64,000 nucleotides of DNA from Geobacillus subterraneus (GCF_001618685.1 NZ_CP014342.1:1116001-1180000); one strand, 5' to 3'; counted from the stretch's first letter, positions 35,051 through 46,813 are shown. A program made the numbers and translations. Notes: generated from the letters alone by a model not told the origin.

Positions 35051-37639
35051 ATGGACGCAAGCCGTTTGACGGAAAAACTGCAAGAGGCGCTTATGGCGGC
35101 GCAGTCGATCGCCAAAGAGCGGCATCATCAACAGCTTGATGTCGAACATCTTCTGCTGGCGCTCCTCGAGCAAGAAGATGGCTTGGCGCCGCGGCTGTTT
35201 GCCCTTTGCGGCGCCGACCGCGCTCAGGCGATCCGCTGGCTGCAAGACCGGCTTCGCCAAAAGCCGGAAGTGCACGGAGCGGGAGAGGGACAGATGTACG
35301 TTGCGCCTGCCTTGGCGCGGCTGCTTGAGGAGGCGGAAAACGAAGCGAAGCGAATGCAAGATGAGTACATATCGGTCGAACATGTGCTGCTCGCGCTGTC
35401 TCATGGCGCCGAGCCGGTTGCCCGGCAACTGGCATCGTTTGGCTTGACAGAGGAAGCACTGGTAGAAGCCGTGAGAAAGGTAAGGGGGAATCAACGCGTG
35501 ACGAGTCCACATCCGGAAGCAACCTATGAAGCGTTGGCCAAATACGGGCGCGATCTTGTCGCCGAGGCGAAGGCGGGAAAAATCGACCCGGTCATCGGCC
35601 GCGACAGCGAAATTCGCCGCGTCATCCGCATTTTGTCGCGGAAGACGAAAAACAACCCGGTGCTGATCGGTGAGCCGGGCGTTGGGAAGACCGCTATTGT
35701 CGAGGGGCTCGCCCAGCGCATCGTGCGCAAAGACGTCCCGGACGGGTTGAAAGACAAAACGATTTTCGCTCTTGACATGAGCGCGCTCGTCGCCGGAGCG
35801 AAGTTTCGCGGTGAGTTTGAAGAGCGGCTGAGGGCTGTATTGAACGAAATTAAAAAAAGCGAGGGCCGCATCATCTTGTTTATCGACGAGCTGCACACGA
35901 TCGTTGGCGCCGGCCGGGCCGAAGGGGCGATCGACGCCGGCAATATGTTAAAGCCAATGCTCGCCCGCGGCGAGCTGCGCTGCATCGGGGCGACGACGCT
36001 TGATGAGTACCGACAATACATCGAAAAAGACCCAGCGCTCGAACGCCGCTTCCAGCAAGTGCTCGTCCAAGAGCCGACCGTCGAGGATACGATTTCGATC
36101 TTGCGCGGATTGAAAGAGCGATACGAAGTGCACCATGGCGTGAAAATTCACGACCGGGCGCTCGTCGCGGCCGCGGTGTTGTCCGACCGCTACATCTCGG
36201 ATCGCTTTTTGCCTGACAAAGCGATCGATCTCGTTGATGAGGCGTGCGCAACGATCCGGACGGAAATGGAATCAATGCCGTCCGAGCTTGATGAAGTGAT
36301 GCGCCGCGTCATGCAGCTGGAAATTGAAGAGGCGGCGTTAAGCAAAGAGACGGATGAAGCGAGCCGCGAGCGGCTGGCGGCATTGCAAAAAGAACTCGCT
36401 GACTTGCGCGAAAAAGCGAATGCCATGAAAGCGCAATGGCAACAAGAGAAAGAGGCGCTTGACCGTGTCCGCCGCGTGCGCGAGGAACTTGAGCGGGCGA
36501 AGCGTGAGCTCGAGGACGCGGAAAACGACTACGATTTAAACAGGGCGGCCGAGCTGCGTCATGGACGGATCCCGCAGCTTGAGAAGCAGCTCAGGCAGCT
36601 CGAGCAAGAAATCAGCGAGCAACGGGAAGGAAAATTGCTGCGCGAGGAAGTGACGGAAGAAGAGATTGCCGAAATCGTGTCGCGCTGGACAGGCATTCCG
36701 CTCACCCGCCTTGTCGAAGGGGAGCGGGAAAAGCTGCTGCGGCTTCATGAATGGCTCCATAAGCGAGTCATCGGCCAAGACGAAGCGGTGGAGCTCGTCG
36801 CCGACGCCATCTTGCGGGCGCGGGCCGGGATGAAAGACCCGAACCGTCCGATCGGCTCGTTTTTGTTCCTTGGACCGACCGGCGTCGGCAAAACGGAGCT
36901 GGCCAAAGCGCTGGCCGAGGCGCTGTTTGACAGCGAGGAGCAGCTCATTCGCCTCGATATGTCCGAATACATGGAAAAACATGCTGTCTCCCGTTTGATC
37001 GGGGCGCCGCCCGGCTATGTCGGCTATGAGGAAGGCGGCCAGCTGACCGAGGCAGTGCGGCGCAAGCCGTATTCCGTTCTATTGTTCGATGAAATCGAAA
37101 AAGCTCATCCGGACGTGTTCAACATCCTGCTGCAGCTGCTCGATGACGGACGGCTCACCGACTCGCACGGGCGGACGGTCGATTTTAAAAACACAGTCGT
37201 CATTATGACATCGAACATCGGCTCGCCGCTGTTATTGGAACACAAAGACGGCGACATCGATGAACAGACGCGCAGCCAAGTGTTTGACCAATTGCGCGCC
37301 CATTTCCGCCCAGAATTTTTAAACCGGATCGACGATATCGTCTTATTTAAGCCATTGTCGATGAATGAGGTGAAAGGCATCATCGAAAAGTTCGCCCGCG
37401 AGCTGTCGGCCCGTTTGGCCGATCGGCATATCGAACTCGTGCTGACCGAAGCGGCGAAGCAATACATCGCCGAAGCGGGCTTCGATCCGGTCTACGGCGC
37501 CCGCCCCTTAAAGCGGTTTATGCAAAAGCAGATCGAAACGCCGCTTGCGAAAGAGCTGATCGCTGGGCGGGTGAAAGATTACAGCACCGTCACGGTCGAT
37601 GCCGAAAACGGCCGGCTTGTCATTCGCCCGTCAGCATGA
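35051..37639 (+). CDS. clpB: ATP-dependent chaperone ClpB
   Basis: This hexameric disaggregase solubilises heat-aggregated proteins together with DnaK. The 862-residue protein has an N-terminal Clp_N repeat domain, AAA domain 1 (Walker [10 protein letters not shown], about residue 210), a long coiled-coil middle domain (about 410-525, [20 protein letters not shown]), which distinguishes ClpB from ClpC, and AAA domain 2 ([10 protein letters not shown], about 610). The start at 35051 follows ATGGAGGGGA. B. subtilis itself lacks ClpB, so this gene is typical of thermophilic relatives. A CtsR site directly upstream indicates heat-shock control. Confidence 0.93.
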   Translation: MDASRLTEKLQEALMAAQSIAKERHHQQLDVEHLLLALLEQEDGLAPRLFALCGADRAQAIRWLQDRLRQKPEVHGAGEGQMYVAPALARLLEEAENEAKRMQDEYISVEHVLLALSHGAEPVARQLASFGLTEEALVEAVRKVRGNQRVTSPHPEATYEALAKYGRDLVAEAKAGKIDPVIGRDSEIRRVIRILSRKTKNNPVLIGEPGVGKTAIVEGLAQRIVRKDVPDGLKDKTIFALDMSALVAGAKFRGEFEERLRAVLNEIKKSEGRIILFIDELHTIVGAGRAEGAIDAGNMLKPMLARGELRCIGATTLDEYRQYIEKDPALERRFQQVLVQEPTVEDTISILRGLKERYEVHHGVKIHDRALVAAAVLSDRYISDRFLPDKAIDLVDEACATIRTEMESMPSELDEVMRRVMQLEIEEAALSKETDEASRERLAALQKELADLREKANAMKAQWQQEKEALDRVRRVREELERAKRELEDAENDYDLNRAAELRHGRIPQLEKQLRQLEQEISEQREGKLLREEVTEEEIAEIVSRWTGIPLTRLVEGEREKLLRLHEWLHKRVIGQDEAVELVADAILRARAGMKDPNRPIGSFLFLGPTGVGKTELAKALAEALFDSEEQLIRLDMSEYMEKHAVSRLIGAPPGYVGYEEGGQLTEAVRRKPYSVLLFDEIEKAHPDVFNILLQLLDDGRLTDSHGRTVDFKNTVVIMTSNIGSPLLLEHKDGDIDEQTRSQVFDQLRAHFRPEFLNRIDDIVLFKPLSMNEVKGIIEKFARELSARLADRHIELVLTEAAKQYIAEAGFDPVYGARPLKRFMQKQIETPLAKELIAGRVKDYSTVTVDAENGRLVIRPSA

Positions 37640-37850
37640 AACGAGTCGAAGAGGCGGGGGATAGCCGGGGGAAGAGACGCGCTTCTTGCTGGCAGCGTCA
37701 AACGTTTTTATGCCCCCATAAAGCCCATCCCATTGAGCATTGTGGGGCACGTGGCCGGCTGCAGAAAACACCAACCTACACCCATCAAGATGGAATCCCT
37801 CCTCGACTTACGCCTATATACGTGTTGGAATGGGGCTTCTCGATGACAAA

Positions 37851-37885
37851 AACAACGCCTTGGGACTTTCAACCCAAGGCGTTGT
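37851..37885 (-). terminator. Terminator between clpB and yjzD (minus-strand T-run)
   Basis: ACGCCTTGGG pairs with CCCAAGGCGT; the T-run lies on the minus-strand side. The 210 bp between clpB and this hairpin show nothing else. Confidence 0.75.
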
Positions 37886-37901
37886 CTTATGAGGAGAATG
37901 A

Positions 37902-38090
37902 TCAATGGCGATGATCCCCAGCCGGCTCGTCCGGAATCAAAGCGGCGACGACAAGGACTAAAACGGTCACGATCACGCCGAGCAAGGCGCCGGTTGTGAA
38001 GTTGTAGCCGATGCCTTGCATCGAGCCCATGACGTACGTCGCCATTTGCACAAGCAAAAACGTCCAAAAAAACGTCCAAAACAAGCGCAT
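37902..38090 (-). CDS. yjzD: YjzD-like (DUF2929) membrane protein
   Basis: A 62-residue protein with two membrane helices (about 3-22 and 30-52: LLGVIVTVLVLVVAALIP) and an acidic/His tail. The sequence MRLFWTFFWTFLLVQMATYVMGSM fits DUF2929/YjzD, and the position downstream of yjzC is conserved in Bacillus. Function is unknown. GGAGGAAATGGG precedes the ATG. Confidence 0.75.
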   Translation of the reverse strand: MRLFWTFFWTFLLVQMATYVMGSMQGIGYNFTTGALLGVIVTVLVLVVAALIPDEPAGDHRH

Positions 38091-38233
38091 CCCATTTCCT
38101 CCTATCTTCGCATCATTCCTTTTCCTATCATATCATAATTTGCTCGTTTAGGCATATACCCGGGCGTTTTTTTCTGCCCGGCATATCGTATACTGTACAA
38201 TTATGTATCGTCAAACAAGGGTGAATGGAAACG

Positions 38234-38965
38234 ATGGCAGGACAACGACGGTTTTTCCAACTCGATGAACAATGGTGCATCGTTCACGTGCCGGAGCGCC
38301 CAAACGGGTTTGCCCTTTTTTTAATGGGCGATGGCGACCATTTCGTGAATGAACAGACGAGTTTTTGGCTCGAGCATCCGAGACGGCGCCAGTGGCTGGA
38401 CGAGTGGCTTGAACAAGGGTACACGGTGTTTTCATCTCATTTGTACGGCCGGCATTGGGGAAGCCCGAAGGCGGTCCGGCTGGCGCGCCAACTCATCTAC
38501 TCGGTATTGAAAAGCGAGATCGTCAACCGACGCATCTATATCGTCGCCGAAGGAATGGGCGCGCTCGTCGCCCTGCAGTTGCTTGGCGTCATGCCGAGGC
38601 AAATCCGCGCCGTCGCCATGCTCAACCCTTGCCTTGATGTGCGCGCCCAGCTTGAACACGAGCGGGGCCACCCATTCGTGTATCGGCGGATGGTAAAAGA
38701 AATCGCCCTCGCTTACGGATTGAAGGAAGAGGAAGTGCCGGAGGGTGTCCCGTCTCTTTTCCTTAGCCCGCACGATGTCCCGGTGATGATTTGGCAGCTC
38801 GCCGGCGTGAGCGAATACCCGTCCGCATTGCATAGCCGGAAGTACGAACAATGGATGAAAACAACCAACCACCGGGTGCGCATCGTCTACCAGCTGCCGG
38901 AAAAGCGGCGCCAGCTTGCTTGGCAGATCGGGCAATTTTTTCGCCAATATAACGAACTCCCGTAA
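38234..38965 (+). CDS. Alpha/beta-hydrolase-like protein (YjaU-type position)
   Basis: About 243 residues resemble a small alpha/beta-hydrolase fold: a possible nucleophile elbow is degenerate (IVAEGMGALVALQLLG, with Glu in place of the usual Ser), followed by LNPCLDVRAQL and a C-terminal His (TTNHRVRIVYQL). The missing Ser suggests a non-catalytic or altered function. The start at 38234 is preferred because AAGGGTG lies ten bases upstream; the ATG at 38225 is too close to it. In B. subtilis this place is occupied by yjaU, but orthology is not established here. Confidence 0.6.
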   Translation: MAGQRRFFQLDEQWCIVHVPERPNGFALFLMGDGDHFVNEQTSFWLEHPRRRQWLDEWLEQGYTVFSSHLYGRHWGSPKAVRLARQLIYSVLKSEIVNRRIYIVAEGMGALVALQLLGVMPRQIRAVAMLNPCLDVRAQLEHERGHPFVYRRMVKEIALAYGLKEEEVPEGVPSLFLSPHDVPVMIWQLAGVSEYPSALHSRKYEQWMKTTNHRVRIVYQLPEKRRQLAWQIGQFFRQYNELP

Positions 38966-39000
38966 AGAGCGAAGGCAGACGCATGAGGTTGTTGCGTCTG

Positions 39001-39249
39001 CTATTTTTTCAATCCATCGATGAGCGAGGAGATTTTTTTGATGAGCGGTTTCAGCTGCTGCAACGAGTCCGTCAGCGTACCGACGTTTTCGACGAGTTTC
39101 ATCAAATCAATGTTTGGCAGCGGGAGCGGCTCCGTTTTTGTTTGTTCGTCCCGCTGGCCGGTCCGTTTTGGAGGAAAGGGGCCGAACATGAGGTGGGAGA
39201 AGCGGTCGCGCTCTTCACGGCTTTGCCGGGATGATGGGACGTTCGCCAT
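39001..39249 (-). CDS. Hypothetical protein with amphipathic C-terminus
   Basis: The 82-residue product is polar and basic in its first half (SSRQSREERDRFSHLMFGPF) and has an amphipathic helical C-terminal half (DLMKLVENVGTLTDSLQQLK..). I do not recognise the family. GAGGACTG lies a few bases before the ATG at 39249, so it is likely a real gene, convergent with the hydrolase-like gene. Confidence 0.55.
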   Translation of the reverse strand: MANVPSSRQSREERDRFSHLMFGPFPPKRTGQRDEQTKTEPLPLPNIDLMKLVENVGTLTDSLQQLKPLIKKISSLIDGLKK

Positions 39250-39412
39250 AAAATCAGTCCTCCTTTTTTCCTCATCGTTTGCTTGTCATTGTATTGTATG
39301 GCGGAGGTAAAACGTTGGTTTGGACAAATGCCTTCGGGCGGGAAGAAAGCAATAGGATTCCGGCCGGGAAGGCGCGCTTTTGCTATTGCGCATATGCGCT
39401 CTTTCCGTTAAA

Positions 39413-39431
39413 ATTAGTACCAAGTAATAAT
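39413..39431 (+). promoter_or_regulatory. FapR operator of fabHF
   Basis: ATTAGTACCAAGTAATAAT matches the FapR consensus (ATTAGTACCTAGTCTTAAT, from memory) at 16 of 19 positions. FapR with malonyl-CoA adjusts fatty-acid synthesis genes. Confidence 0.75.
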
Positions 39432-39523
39432 AATTGGTTATGTGGACTGATTGTACGTTGACAATTGTGCTGTACTTGGGAGGCTTTTCGGTTATTTTGG
39501 AAGAAAAAAAGGAGATGAATGGT

Positions 39524-40456
39524 ATGGGAGCAGGAATTATCGGGGTCGGCCGCTATGTGCCGGAAAAGGTGTTGACCAACGCCGACTTGGAGAAAATGAT
39601 GGATACATCAGACGAATGGATTCGGACGCGCACTGGGATTGAGGAACGCCGCATTGCGGCAGATGACATCGATACGTCCGATATGGCGTATTTTGCTGCC
39701 GAAAAGGCGCTTGCGGATGCCGGTGTCGAGGCGAAAGACATCGATCTCATTGTCGTTGCTACCGTAACGCCAGACCGTTCCTTTCCATCAGTTGCTTGCA
39801 TGCTGCAAGAGCGGCTTGGGGCTGTCAACGCCGCGGCAATGGATCTCAGCGCCGCCTGCTCCGGATTTATGTACGGAATGGTCACGGCTGCCCAATTTAT
39901 TGACACGGGGGTTTACAAGTATATATTAGTAGTGGGGGCCGATAAGCTGTCAAAAATCACCGATTGGACAGACCGCAATACGGCGGTGTTGTTTGGCGAT
40001 GGAGCCGGTGCGGTTGTCATGGGCCCAGTGTCGCCAGGGCGGGGCATTTTATCATTTGAATTGGGCGCTGACGGAACAGGAGGAAAACATTTATACAAAG
40101 ACGAATATATCGTGATGAACGGCCGGGAAGTGTTCAAGTTCGCCGTCCGGCAGATGGGAGAGTCAAGTGTGCGGGTGCTTGAAAAAGCGGGGCTGACAAA
40201 AGAGGATGTCGATTTTCTCATTCCCCATCAAGCGAACATCCGTATTGTGGAGGCGGCGAGACAGCGGCTCGAGCTGCCGGAGGAAAAAATCTCGACAACG
40301 ATTCGCCGCTATGGAAACACATCCGCGGCCTCCATTCCGATTTCGCTCGTGGAGGAGCTGGAGGCAGGAAACATTCGCGACGGTGATCTCATCGTCATGG
40401 TCGGGTTCGGCGGCGGGCTGACATGGGGCGCGATCGCCTTGCGTTGGGGCCGTTGA
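39524..40456 (+). CDS. fabH: Beta-ketoacyl-ACP synthase III
   Basis: FabH starts fatty-acid synthesis by condensing a short acyl-CoA with malonyl-ACP; Bacillus enzymes prefer branched primers. The 310-residue protein has the Cys-His-Asn triad: C in [12 protein letters not shown] in [10 protein letters not shown] and N in [10 protein letters not shown]. The start at 39524 has AAAGGAG nine bases upstream. fabF follows 50 bp later, and a FapR site lies about 90 bp upstream of the start codon. Confidence 0.95.
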   Translation: MGAGIIGVGRYVPEKVLTNADLEKMMDTSDEWIRTRTGIEERRIAADDIDTSDMAYFAAEKALADAGVEAKDIDLIVVATVTPDRSFPSVACMLQERLGAVNAAAMDLSAACSGFMYGMVTAAQFIDTGVYKYILVVGADKLSKITDWTDRNTAVLFGDGAGAVVMGPVSPGRGILSFELGADGTGGKHLYKDEYIVMNGREVFKFAVRQMGESSVRVLEKAGLTKEDVDFLIPHQANIRIVEAARQRLELPEEKISTTIRRYGNTSAASIPISLVEELEAGNIRDGDLIVMVGFGGGLTWGAIALRWGR

Positions 40457-40506
40457 TGTTCTGTATCCCAACATCATTATCCAGAATAAAGGAGAGGCAG
40501 AGGAAT

Positions 40507-41748
40507 ATGGAAAAAAGACGAGTCGTCGTGACCGGAATAGGCGCCGTCACCCCGCTGGGGAATGACGCAGAAACGACGTGGAAAAACATTGTCGCCGGCC
40601 AGTCCGGCATCGACATTGTCACCCGCGTCAATCCAGATGATTTTCCAGCGAAAGTGGCGGCAGAAGTGAAAGATTTTGATCCGTCGTTGTTTATGGACCG
40701 CCGCGAAGCGCGGAAGATGGACCGGTTTACGCAATACGCCGTGGCGGCGGCGCTCATGGCGGTGAAAGATGCGAATTTGGAAATCGGTGAGCATAACGCC
40801 GAGCGGGTCGGTGTTTGGATCGGCTCTGGCATCGGCGGTATGGAGACGTTTGAGCAGCAGTTTGAAATTTTCCAGCAGCGCGGCTATCGCCGGGTGAGCC
40901 CGTTTTTCGTGCCGATGATGATTCCGGATATGGCTGCGGGGCAAGTCTCAATCATCCTTGGGGCGAAAGGAATGAATTCATGCACGGTCACCGCTTGCGC
41001 GACGGGCGCAAACTCGATCGGCGACGCGTTTCGGGTCATTCAGCGCGGCGATGCGGATGTGATGATCGCGGGGGGAACGGAGGCGCCGATTACGAAAATG
41101 TCGTTTGCCGGCTTTTGCGCGAATACGGCCCTTTCGACCAATCCGGATCCGAAAACGGCAAGCCGCCCGTTTGATAAAAACCGTGATGGCTTTGTCATGG
41201 GGGAAGGGGCAGGCATTATCGTGCTTGAAGAGCTGGAGCATGCGTTGCGCCGCGGGGCGAAAATTTACGCGGAAATTGTCGGCTACGGCGCGACGGCTGA
41301 CGCATATCATATCACTGCACCGGCGCCGGGCGGTGAAGGCGGCGTGCGGGCGATGCGACTGGCGCTGCAGGATGCCGGCTTGCAGCCGGAGGACATCGAC
41401 TACATTAACGCCCACGGCACAAGCACGGAGTACAATGACAAATATGAGACGATCGCCATTAAAGAAGTGTTTGGCGACCATGCCTATAAGCTTGCGATCA
41501 GTTCTACAAAATCGATGACCGGTCACCTGCTTGGCGCAACCGGCGCGGTGGAAGCCATTTTCTCTGTGTTGGCGATCCGCGATGGTGTCATTCCACCGAC
41601 CATCAACTATGAAACGCCGGATCCGGAATGCGACTTGGACTATGTGCCGAACGAAGCCCGCCGGCAGACTGTGCGCGCAGTGTTAAGCAATTCGTTTGGA
41701 TTTGGCGGCCATAACGCGACATTGATTTTCAAAGCGTATGCGCAATAG
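40507..41748 (+). CDS. fabF: Beta-ketoacyl-ACP synthase II
   Basis: FabF elongates acyl-ACP chains. The 413-residue protein has the Cys-His-His triad: C in [13 protein letters not shown] in [11 protein letters not shown] and H in [21 protein letters not shown] precedes the ATG at 40507; the longer frame from 40423 overlaps fabH. The gene forms an operon with fabH and ends at a terminator. It is the target class of cerulenin. Confidence 0.96.
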   Translation: MEKRRVVVTGIGAVTPLGNDAETTWKNIVAGQSGIDIVTRVNPDDFPAKVAAEVKDFDPSLFMDRREARKMDRFTQYAVAAALMAVKDANLEIGEHNAERVGVWIGSGIGGMETFEQQFEIFQQRGYRRVSPFFVPMMIPDMAAGQVSIILGAKGMNSCTVTACATGANSIGDAFRVIQRGDADVMIAGGTEAPITKMSFAGFCANTALSTNPDPKTASRPFDKNRDGFVMGEGAGIIVLEELEHALRRGAKIYAEIVGYGATADAYHITAPAPGGEGGVRAMRLALQDAGLQPEDIDYINAHGTSTEYNDKYETIAIKEVFGDHAYKLAISSTKSMTGHLLGATGAVEAIFSVLAIRDGVIPPTINYETPDPECDLDYVPNEARRQTVRAVLSNSFGFGGHNATLIFKAYAQ

Positions 41749-41787
41749 ATAGCAATGAAGGCCATTAGCCTCGGCCGGACGAACCCG

Positions 41788-41836
41788 GCCCCGTTGGAAG
41801 ACGGGCGCCGGGCTTCACTCCGGACGGGGCTTTTTT
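41788..41836 (+). terminator. Terminator after fabF
   Basis: GCCCCGT pairs with ACGGGGC across an internal CCGG-rich hairpin, followed by six T. Confidence 0.78.
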
Positions 41837-41889
41837 CGTTCACCGTCCCGGTTGCCTTGACATAAGGTAGCAAAAAGGGAGGGAAGACG

Positions 41890-42681
41890 ATGGGACTGGC
41901 TCCAACTGATCGTTGGCTTGAACAAGATGAAGGCGATCCGCTCCGTGTTTGCGCCCGGCTGGCGCCGTTTTTTGCCGATGCACCAGCGCGCGCCATTCAT
42001 CGTTATTTATGCTTATATGGCATGTATCGAAGCGCCCGGCAGGCCGTTCGCCTTTTGCCGGAGATGAAGGCAAAAGGCCTTTGGGAGCGGCTTGCCCGCT
42101 TATATGACGAACAGCGGGTGAGATGGAAAGGGCCTGACGTTCCGGTGTTTTTGCTGCCGGCCGATGATGAAAACCGGAAACTTTTGCGCGAGTTTCGCGG
42201 AAAAGGAGGAGTGGCGTTTGCCGATAAGCTCGTTTTCTTTTTGCTGCCCGATCATCGCGACGAGGAGGTCGCGGCATTGGTGGCGCATGAGTACAACCAT
42301 GTTTGCCGGCTGAAGCAGCTGCCGTATGGCGGCAAAGAGGCGACGCTGTTAGATGCGGTGATTATGGAAGGGCTGGCAGAACATGCGGTCGCTGAAACAG
42401 TCGGACCGGAACAATGCGCCGACTGGACGTCGTATTATACTGACAGGGAGATCGAGCGGTTTTGGCGCCGCTACATCGCCCCCAATCAAGATGCCGCTGT
42501 TTCGCACCCACTCAGCTCCCGCATTTTATACGGCCTTGGGTGGTATCCGAACATGGGCGGCTATGCAGTCGGTTATGCCATCGTCCGCCGCTGTTTGGAG
42601 CGGGGGTATTCATTGGCTCAATTGATGGCGATGGAGGCGAAACAAATGGTTGCTTTAGCCGGTCTGGACAGCCGCGGGTAA
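41890..42681 (+). CDS. yjaZ: YjaZ-like DUF2268 putative zinc protease
   Basis: A 263-residue protein with the zincin motif HEYNH (H133, E134, H137) and a downstream Glu in IMEGLAEH, the expected third zinc ligand. This is the DUF2268 (predicted Zn-dependent protease) family, which includes B. subtilis YjaZ at the same place after fabF. No signal peptide is seen, so it is presumably cytosolic. GGGAGGG precedes the ATG. Its substrate is unknown. Confidence 0.85.
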   Translation: MGLAPTDRWLEQDEGDPLRVCARLAPFFADAPARAIHRYLCLYGMYRSARQAVRLLPEMKAKGLWERLARLYDEQRVRWKGPDVPVFLLPADDENRKLLREFRGKGGVAFADKLVFFLLPDHRDEEVAALVAHEYNHVCRLKQLPYGGKEATLLDAVIMEGLAEHAVAETVGPEQCADWTSYYTDREIERFWRRYIAPNQDAAVSHPLSSRILYGLGWYPNMGGYAVGYAIVRRCLERGYSLAQLMAMEAKQMVALAGLDSRG

Positions 42682-42774
42682 GGCGGGATGGACCAGGGGC
42701 GATGATAGGCATCTTGTCCACCGAACAGGCATATACGTAAAGAAAGGACGTGGACAAGAAGGAAGGGAAGCCCG

Positions 42775-42981
42775 ATGGTCCGCCTGTTTTTTTATTTGGT
42801 CGGCTTTGGTTTTTCGGTCGTCGGCGGCATGATGATGATCGTCTATTTAAACATCATCACCCCGGAGCACGGGTTTGGTGAATACGCTGCTTATATCGCG
42901 ACAAGGGCGGAATGTTATTTATTGCCGCTCGGCTTGTTGCTTATGTGGGCGAGCTTGTCGTTTCCAAGCCGTGGCTCATAG
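42775..42981 (+). CDS. Small two-helix membrane protein, unknown
   Basis: The 68-residue product has two membrane segments (about 2-27: LFFYLVGFGFSVVGGMMMIV, and 46-62: CYLLPLGLLLMWASLSF) linked by an acidic loop. I do not recognise a named family. GGAAGGGAAG lies just upstream of the ATG, and codon use is like the neighbours, so it is likely expressed. Confidence 0.65.
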   Translation: MVRLFFYLVGFGFSVVGGMMMIVYLNIITPEHGFGEYAAYIATRAECYLLPLGLLLMWASLSFPSRGS

Positions 42982-43066
42982 TGGGGAAAAGAGGGCGAAA
43001 TGGAATAAAATTCTGCCCCTCTGCCTATACTGATGGACAAACACGTCTGGAAGTGAGGGGTATCAC

Positions 43067-43807
43067 ATGCTTTACCTGCACGACATTTGGGTGAACTGGT
43101 TTGAAGGTGAAGAGAACGGGTACAACGTCTGCCATTTTCACGAATGGCGCAAAGACGACCAAATTGAGTTGCTTGACCAAGTACCGCTGTTAAAAGTGTC
43201 CCCGGCTCTATTCCAATATATTGAAAACAGTTTATCCGACCTTCCGAAGCCGCTTTTGGACGATGTGTACCAAAAAGCCTATGTCCGCAAAAACCATGAA
43301 CGGATTCAGCTCGATTATTGTTTCGTTGTGACCGACGGAGCTGGCATTTTGGCCGTCGATACGATCGGCTATCATATTCCGATCCGCAAAAGCCGCCTCA
43401 TTCCGCGGCAAGAGCAGCTTGTGTACGAGATGGCCGCCGAGACGGAAGAGCGGGCCTACCCGCTGCCGAAGTACGAAAAAGAGTACCACATTTTGTCGCC
43501 GGCGCCGGAGTTGATGTGCGGATTGACACGGAAAGAGCGGCAGTTGAAACAGCTGTTGTTTATGGCGCTTGACCAGCTGCATTCAACGAAAAACAGCGCC
43601 GAGGTGCGCTACTGGTATACAGAATGGGCCCCGGAAAAGTACGCAGATATTCAAAAAATGTCGTTTGAGGAAGCGTGGGAACGGCTGTACGAAGAAACGA
43701 AACACGGCTGGTCTGCACGGCACGAGCAGCTATGTGAAAACTTAATTAAAGGCCAGCCGTTTTTCGAAAAGCTTTGGGAAATGGAGCAAGAGCCGAAAGT
43801 GAATTAA
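43067..43807 (+). CDS. yjbA: YjbA-like DUF3603 protein
   Basis: A soluble 246-residue protein ([27 protein letters not shown]..) of the DUF3603/YjbA family, function unknown. The order yjbA, trpS (opposite strand), opp operon is that of B. subtilis, which supports the name. GTGAGGGG lies upstream of the ATG. It is convergent with trpS. Confidence 0.88.
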   Translation: MLYLHDIWVNWFEGEENGYNVCHFHEWRKDDQIELLDQVPLLKVSPALFQYIENSLSDLPKPLLDDVYQKAYVRKNHERIQLDYCFVVTDGAGILAVDTIGYHIPIRKSRLIPRQEQLVYEMAAETEERAYPLPKYEKEYHILSPAPELMCGLTRKERQLKQLLFMALDQLHSTKNSAEVRYWYTEWAPEKYADIQKMSFEEAWERLYEETKHGWSARHEQLCENLIKGQPFFEKLWEMEQEPKVN

Positions 43808-43857
43808 AAAACGGGCCAGGGCGCTATGCGCCCGCCCGTTTTTTGTATGGCGCCTTC

Positions 43858-44847
<990 letters not shown>

Positions 44848-44864
44848 TCACTCCCTCAAGCCAA

Positions 44865-45137
44865 AAATAAAAAAGGCCCTGCCAGCCCTCTGATAGGGAC
44901 GGTAGGACCGCGGTGCCACCCTACTTATTGCGCGGAAAAGCGCAATCGCTCAGCCCATGCTTTGCGCATGGCCCCCTGTAACGCGGGGAACGTCCTCGCC
45001 TACTGCGTCGCCGGTTCGGCGGGAAGCTCGAAAGCCCATTCCATATGGCTAGCCGCTTGTTCGCACCTTCCACAAGCTCTCTGAAGGCATCGCCATATGT
45101 ACTTTTCTTTCTCATCGCTCGGTCTATTCTAAACTTG
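44865..45137 (-). promoter_or_regulatory. T-box riboswitch leader of trpS
   Basis: On the minus strand the leader contains the T-box sequence AGGGTGGCACCGCGGTCC (44905-44922). A large stem I upstream includes GAATGGGCT, in which UGG could be the Trp specifier. A terminator follows (44870-44908): GGTCCT/AGGGCC and CCGTCCCT/AGGGCTGG stems with a T-run. Binding of uncharged tRNA-Trp would favour the antiterminator. Confidence 0.93.
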
Positions 45138-45143
45138 CCTTAT

Positions 45144-45172
45144 ATTATACGGAAAACATTCAGCTGTTGCAA
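45144..45172 (-). promoter_or_regulatory. trpS promoter
   Basis: On the minus strand -35 TTGCAA (45167-45172) and -10 TATAAT (45144-45149) are 17 bp apart. It begins directly at the stop codon of the DUF3899 gene. Confidence 0.8.
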
Positions 45173-45174
45173 CC

Positions 45175-45549
45175 TTATTGCACGGCATATCCGGCGGCGA
45201 TCATCGCGAGAAACAAAAGGAGTCCGGCAAAAAGGAGCGGGTACGTGATGGCGAAACGCCGCGGACCGGGCTGTTCCTCCGATTCATGTTCTGCTGCCGC
45301 TTCCTCAAGATACCGCTCCACCCTCGTGCTGCTTCTGCGCAATCGGCGAAACCCGTATGCAAATCCGCTGAAAAACCCGCGTTCATAAACAAACAAAAGC
45401 CCGCCAGCCGAAAGCGGCACAAGAGAGAGCAAAAAGGTGGTGTTAATAAAGGCAACCGCCGTCCATGCCCCTTGCCAGAAAACGATAAGCGCACTGGCCG
45501 CCAGCATAGCGGCCACCATCCACCCTGTTCGAACGGCGATCCGTTTCAT
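45175..45549 (-). CDS. DUF3899 membrane protein
   Basis: The 124-residue product has three membrane segments (about 8-28, 33-55 and a C-terminal one, LLFAGLLLFLAMIAAGYAV) and a charged cytosolic loop (RLRRSSTRVERYLEEAAAEHE). It fits the DUF3899 family of unknown function. The start at 45549 is chosen because GGGAGAG lies just upstream; the longer frame from 45672 starts in AT-rich non-coding sequence. Confidence 0.75.
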   Translation of the reverse strand: MKRIAVRTGWMVAAMLAASALIVFWQGAWTAVAFINTTFLLSLVPLSAGGLLFVYERGFFSGFAYGFRRLRRSSTRVERYLEEAAAEHESEEQPGPRRFAITYPLLFAGLLLFLAMIAAGYAVQ

Positions 45550-45710
45550 TTTGTCTCTCCCGCCTTTCCAATTCGTTGTTTTTATTTTAACATATGTAAG
45601 AGGAAGGATTGTCAATGTTATTAACAACGTTATATCAGAAAATTTGTATTCATCTTGGAAACAGAGGAACAATTTGCTTTACAATAGGGATGAGGGGCGA
45701 AAAACCTATG

Positions 45711-45727
45711 TTGTAAGCGTTTTCTAA
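45711..45727 (+). promoter_or_regulatory. Possible cre (CcpA) site upstream of oppA
   Basis: TTGTAAGCGTTTTCTAA resembles the catabolite-responsive element (TGWAARCGNTNNCW-type). The 417-bp gap between the DUF3899 gene and oppA otherwise holds promoter elements and a hairpin. Confidence 0.45.
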
Positions 45728-45855
45728 TATATTGACAGAAATTTTTTATTTACAACAGCGTCAAAAGTCGGTAAAATGCAGATGTAAATACAAGCCGATC
45801 TTCCTGTCTGTTTTAAGTAATTAGAAATTTTTTATTTAACAAAATAAAAAAATCC

Positions 45856-45930
45856 TTTTCAAATATACTAATACAGGATATAATAAGCGATGTAAGTGCA
45901 ATCTTCTGAAATCAAATCATTCAGAAGATT
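45856..45930 (+). promoter_or_regulatory. oppA promoter region and leader hairpin
   Basis: A -10 TATAAT (45879-45884) with a weak -35 TTTTCA 17 bp upstream is followed by the inverted repeat AATCTTCTGA/TCAGAAGATT (45900-45930) before the ribosome site. Confidence 0.6.
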
Positions 45931-45966
45931 TGCAATACGCTACATAAATTTTAAGGGGGGTTTTTA

Positions 45967-46813
45967 GTGAAGAAGCGATTTTCTTTATTCCTCGCTCTTC
46001 TTCTGGCGCTGTCGACGTTCCTTGCAGCGTGCGGCGGAGGCGGGGACGATAATGCCCAAGGCGGCGAAAAGCCAGCCGAGAAGAAAGAGCAAGTATTGAA
46101 CTTGCTTGAAACATCAGAGATTCCATCGCTTGATCCGGCGCTCGCTACGGACCAAGTATCGTTCATCGTTTTGAACAACGTCATGGAAGGTCTTTACCGT
46201 TTAGGGAAAGACAATAAGCCTGTGCCAGGGGTAGCGGAAAGCTACACGGTAAGCGAAGACGGCAAAACGTATACGTTTAAGCTTCGTCAAGATGCGAAAT
46301 GGTCAAACGGCGATCCGGTGACGGCGCACGACTTCGTGTTCGCATGGAGACGAGTGCTTGACCCGAAAACGAAAGCGGAGTATGCGTACATTATGTACGA
46401 CATTAAAAATGCTGCAGCAGTCAATACGGGCAAATTGCCAGTTGACCAGCTCGGCGTCAAAGCTCTCGATAATTACACGCTCCAAGTCGAGCTTGAAAAC
46501 CCGATTCCGTATTTCATCAGCTTGACGGTATTCGGTACGTTCATGCCGCAAAACGAAAAATTCGTTAAAGCCCAAGGCGACAAATACGGTTTGGAAGCCA
46601 ATACGACGCTGTACAACGGCCCGTTCGTCTTAAGCGAATGGAAGCATGAGCAAGGCTGGACGTATGCGAAAAACCCGAACTACTGGGATAAAGATACGGT
46701 CAAGCTGGAAAAAATCAACGTCAAAGTCGTAAAAGAGACCGCAACAATGGTAAACCTTTACGACACGAAAAAAGCGGATCGCGTTATCCTAAGTGCGGAG
46801 TTTGTTGATAAAT
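45967..46813 (+). pseudogene. oppA: oppA 5' part, interrupted by ISL3 (oligopeptide-binding lipoprotein)
   Basis: OppA captures peptides outside the membrane for the Opp ABC importer. The GTG start follows AAGGGGGG. A lipoprotein signal peptide with lipobox LAAC precedes a type 5 solute-binding domain (PSLDPALATDQVS, WSNGDPVTAHDFVFAWRR). At codon 283 the frame enters the IS and stops after LFTTSCT. Joining 45967-46813 to 48147-48940, leaving out the IS and one target repeat, restores a frame of 546 residues reading EFVDKYKNDKNF at the junction. The fragment lacks half of the binding domain and should be non-functional. Confidence 0.93.
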
